Positions 5,898-7,433 of a stretch of DNA of 7,433 nucleotides are shown here, in pieces. Numbering within the stretch: position 1 is the first letter of the stretch; each line of letters opens with the position of its first letter. The notes below the pieces were generated by a model that saw nothing but the letters and a program-made list of their open reading frames with translations, did not search any database and was not told the origin of the DNA. Location of the stretch: assembly GCA_018268695.1 (NCBI GenBank), contig JAFDWD010001063.1:1-7433 (forward strand), in the 5' to 3' direction. Position numbers and translations under genes: made by a program. The DNA comes from Actinomycetota bacterium. GTDB lineage: Bacteria; Actinomycetota; Thermoleophilia; Solirubrobacterales; 70-9.

Positions 5898-6011
5898 AGG
5901 GCGGCCGTCCGAGATGCGATGCCCCGGGCGAGTGCCTGATTCGCCGAGGGTCCGTCACGCTTCCGCCCGGAACTCCACACCCTCCTCACGCTTCCGTCGC
6001 AACTCGACCCG

Positions 6012-6057
6012 GCCGTTCGTCGCTTGTACCCCATACGGGGTACAAGCGACGAACGGC
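6012..6057. repeat. Perfect 21-bp palindrome with 4-nt loop, copy 2 of the dispersed hairpin repeat
   Basis: Arms 6012-6032 and 6037-6057 are perfectly complementary (21 pairs) around the loop ATAC (6033-6036), with a further possible G-U pair at 6011/6058. The left arm plus loop is nearly identical to 517-544, including the unpaired loop, so the two are copies of one repeat, not independent hairpins. It lies about 124 nt past the gatB stop and about 170 bp ahead of the ndh start. It may be a backup terminator for gatB, an insulator for ndh, or a REP-like element. No T-tract is present on either side. Confidence 0.85.
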
Positions 6058-6101
6058 TCTCGGCATTGAGGCCGGATCGGACTTCCGACGCTCGTTCATG
6101 A

Positions 6102-6157
6102 CCCGGCCGTCTCGGACACGGTCACAGCCAGCCAAGGCCGTGGCCGAGACGGCCGGG
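6102..6157 (-). terminator. Long GC-rich hairpin downstream of gatB, probable terminator
   Basis: Arms 6102-6115 and 6144-6157 pair perfectly over 14 bp. After one A/G mismatch, the stem continues for 7 more pairs (6117-6123 with 6136-6142, one of them T-G), closing a 12-nt loop (6124-6135). It begins 23 nt after the gatB stop on the - strand. No T-run follows, so it would be a T-less terminator of the kind often proposed in high-GC actinobacteria, or an mRNA 3'-end stabiliser. Confidence 0.6.
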
Positions 6158-6180
6158 CTCGCCGACCCCTGCGTCCCTCG

Positions 6181-7433
6181 CTAAAGCCCGAGTTGCTCGC
6201 GGATCAGGCGGTTGACCTCGCCGCCGTCGGCGCGGCCTTTCGTCTCCCGCATCACAGCGCCGACTATGGCGCCGATCGCGCGGCCGTTGCCGGAGCGGAT
6301 CTGCTCCGCGGCGTCGGGGTCGGCGGCGATCGCGGCGGCGACGATGCCGGCGAGCTCACCGTCGTCTCCCCCCATCTGGGCGAGGCCCTCGCGCTCGATG
6401 ATCTCGGCGACGTCGGCGTCCCCGTCGGCGACCAGGATCGCCAGGACCTGTTTGCCGCCCGCGTGGGAGATCTGCTTGGAGGCGACGGCGCCGATCAGAT
6501 CGGCCAGCGGCTTGGCCTCCGGGCGTTCGGCGTCTTCGGAGGCGCGCAGGGCGGCGGTGAGGTCGCCGGTCACCCAGTTGGCGACGACGCGGGCCTCGAC
6601 GTCGTCGCCCGTGGCGGCCACGACGACCTCGAAGTACTGCGCCTGGTCGGGATCGCCGGCCAGCAGGCGCGCCTGCGCCTCGTCCAGTCCCAGCTCCGAT
6701 TCGTAGCGGGCGGTGCGCTCGGCGGGCAGCTCCGGCAGCGAGTCGCGGGCTTCGGCGAGCATCGCCTCGGTCGGCACGATCGCAACCAGGTCAGGCTCCG
6801 GGAAGTAGCGGTAGTCGTGCGCTTCCTCCTTCGAGCGCAGCGAGGTGAGGTCGCCGCTCGCCGGATCGAAGTGGAGCGTCTCCTGTTCGACCGTCCCCCC
6901 CGCGCCGATGATGTCGCGCTGGCGCTCAAGCTCGGCTTCGATCCCGCGCTGGACGAAGCGGAAGGAGTTCATGTTCTTCAGCTCGGTCTTCACTCCGAGC
7001 TCGGTCGAGCCCACCGGCCGCACCGACACGTTGGCGTCGATCCGCAGGCTCCCCTCCTCCATGTTGACGTCGGAGACGCCCAGCTGGCGGACCGTCTCAC
7101 GCAGCAGGCGCGCCCACTCGGCCGCTTCGGCGGCGCCGCGCAGGTCCGGCTCGGTGACGATCTCCACCAGCGGCGTGCCGCCGCGGTTGAAGTCGACGAG
7201 CGAGGCGGTCGAGCCGTGGATGCGGCCGGACGATCCGGCGTGGATCGTCTTCGCCGCGTCCTCCTCGAGGTGGGCGCGGGTGATGCGGATGTCGCCGAGC
7301 TTCCCTTCGCCGCAGATCGGGATGTCGTACTGACTGATCTGGTAGGCCTTCGGGTTGTCGGGATAGAAGTAGTTCTTGCGGTGGAAGATCGAGCGCGGGG
7401 CGATCTCGCAGCCGAGCGCCATCCCGATCTTCA
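6181..7433 (-). CDS. gatB: Aspartyl/glutamyl-tRNA amidotransferase subunit B, 5' truncated by window edge
   Basis: About 416 residues are visible, ending at TAG 6183-6181. The frame stays open to the window edge and continues upstream (KIG precedes the Met at 7422), so roughly the first 70 residues of a family usually near 480-500 are missing. Seen, counting from that Met: RKNYFYPDNPKAYQISQYD (15-33), RAHLEEDAAKTIH (49-61), VDFNRGGTPLVEIVTEPDLR (76-95), GSLRIDANVSVR (124-135), ELKNMNSFRF (147-156), RSKEEAHDYRYFPEPDL (196-212), and the C-terminal YqeY-like tRNA-binding tail (about 265-413, ending VMRETKGRADGGEVNRLIREQL). Known role: with GatA and GatC it converts Glu-tRNA(Gln), and in many bacteria Asp-tRNA(Asn), to the amidated form; GatB holds the kinase/transamidation site and binds the tRNA. 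gatC and gatA are expected just upstream, outside the window. Confidence 0.97.
   Translation of the reverse strand, partial: KIGMALGCEIAPRSIFHRKNYFYPDNPKAYQISQYDIPICGEGKLGDIRITRAHLEEDAAKTIHAGSSGRIHGSTASLVDFNRGGTPLVEIVTEPDLRGAAEAAEWARLLRETVRQLGVSDVNMEEGSLRIDANVSVRPVGSTELGVKTELKNMNSFRFVQRGIEAELERQRDIIGAGGTVEQETLHFDPASGDLTSLRSKEEAHDYRYFPEPDLVAIVPTEAMLAEARDSLPELPAERTARYESELGLDEAQARLLAGDPDQAQYFEVVVAATGDDVEARVVANWVTGDLTAALRASEDAERPEAKPLADLIGAVASKQISHAGGKQVLAILVADGDADVAEIIEREGLAQMGGDDGELAGIVAAAIAADPDAAEQIRSGNGRAIGAIVGAVMRETKGRADGGEVNRLIREQLGL

Larger units (their letters stand above)
5844..6180. other. 337-bp intergenic region between ndh and gatB
   Basis: No convincing gene is present. Short + strand frames crossing it are Arg/Pro-rich and run straight through the palindromes. 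From left to right it holds the ndh operator cluster (5849-5897), a spacer with an 11-bp direct repeat TCACGCTTCCG (5955-5965 and 5986-5996), the perfect hairpin repeat (6012-6057), and the hairpin after gatB (6102-6157). Confidence 0.7.

Noticed and set aside
4659..5939. + strand open frame (426 codons) opposite ndh
   Set aside because: No recognisable motif. It runs through the ndh promoter palindromes, and the - strand encodes an intact NDH-2.
5888..6184. Possible 98-residue + strand gene in the ndh-gatB intergenic region
   Set aside because: It reads straight through two long hairpins and overlaps the end of gatB. The composition is Arg/Pro-rich, with no motif and no ribosome site.
1..7433. 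CRISPR array, tRNA/rRNA genes, insertion sequence or phage genes
   Set aside because: No regularly spaced repeats, cloverleaf or rRNA-like stretch, transposase/integrase motifs or target-site duplications were seen.

Overview
This is a GC-rich, densely coding bacterial window. The makeup suggests a high-GC actinobacterium, most likely class Thermoleophilia (Solirubrobacterales-like). The clues are strongly GC-biased third codon positions, an adjacent DUF1800/DUF1501 pair with a twin-arginine leader, a secreted cupredoxin with a Lys/Arg/His-rich stalk, and a small membrane zinc-ribbon protein. The lineage is inferred from gene content and family memory, not from a marker gene.

Layout. Positions 1-504 (+) hold the 3' part of a family 2 (DPM1-like) glycosyltransferase. 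A convergent gap (505-570) carries an imperfect hairpin and leads to 571-861 (-), a small two-helix membrane protein with a four-cysteine zinc ribbon. A 74-bp divergent gap (862-935) follows. A tight three-gene + strand operon then runs from 936 to 4565: a DUF1800 protein with an extremely basic N-terminal tail, a Tat-type DUF1501 protein 16 bp later, and a secreted type 1 copper protein (cupredoxin) 2 bp later. Only 6 bp separate this operon from the convergent type II NADH dehydrogenase (4572-5843, -). The largest intergenic region (5844-6180) holds nested palindromes directly upstream of the dehydrogenase start, a perfect 21-bp hairpin related to the one at 516-561, and a second long hairpin just past the stop of gatB. 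Positions 6181-7433 (-) hold gatB, without its N-terminal part.

How the genes may work together. gatB is housekeeping (tRNA-dependent amidation). The type II NADH dehydrogenase feeds electrons to quinone. The DUF1800/DUF1501/cupredoxin operon looks like a cell-surface or extracytoplasmic unit: one Tat leader, one Sec-like leader, and one partner with no leader but a polycationic tail that could bind the anionic envelope or nucleic acid. DUF1800 and DUF1501 genes are often neighbours and their biochemical role is unknown to me, so the linkage to a copper protein is the most interesting functional clue here. The other notable non-coding signals are a two-copy palindromic repeat with one compensated base pair and a stacked operator-like region upstream of the NADH dehydrogenase. 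I found no rRNA, tRNA, CRISPR array, transposase or phage gene.
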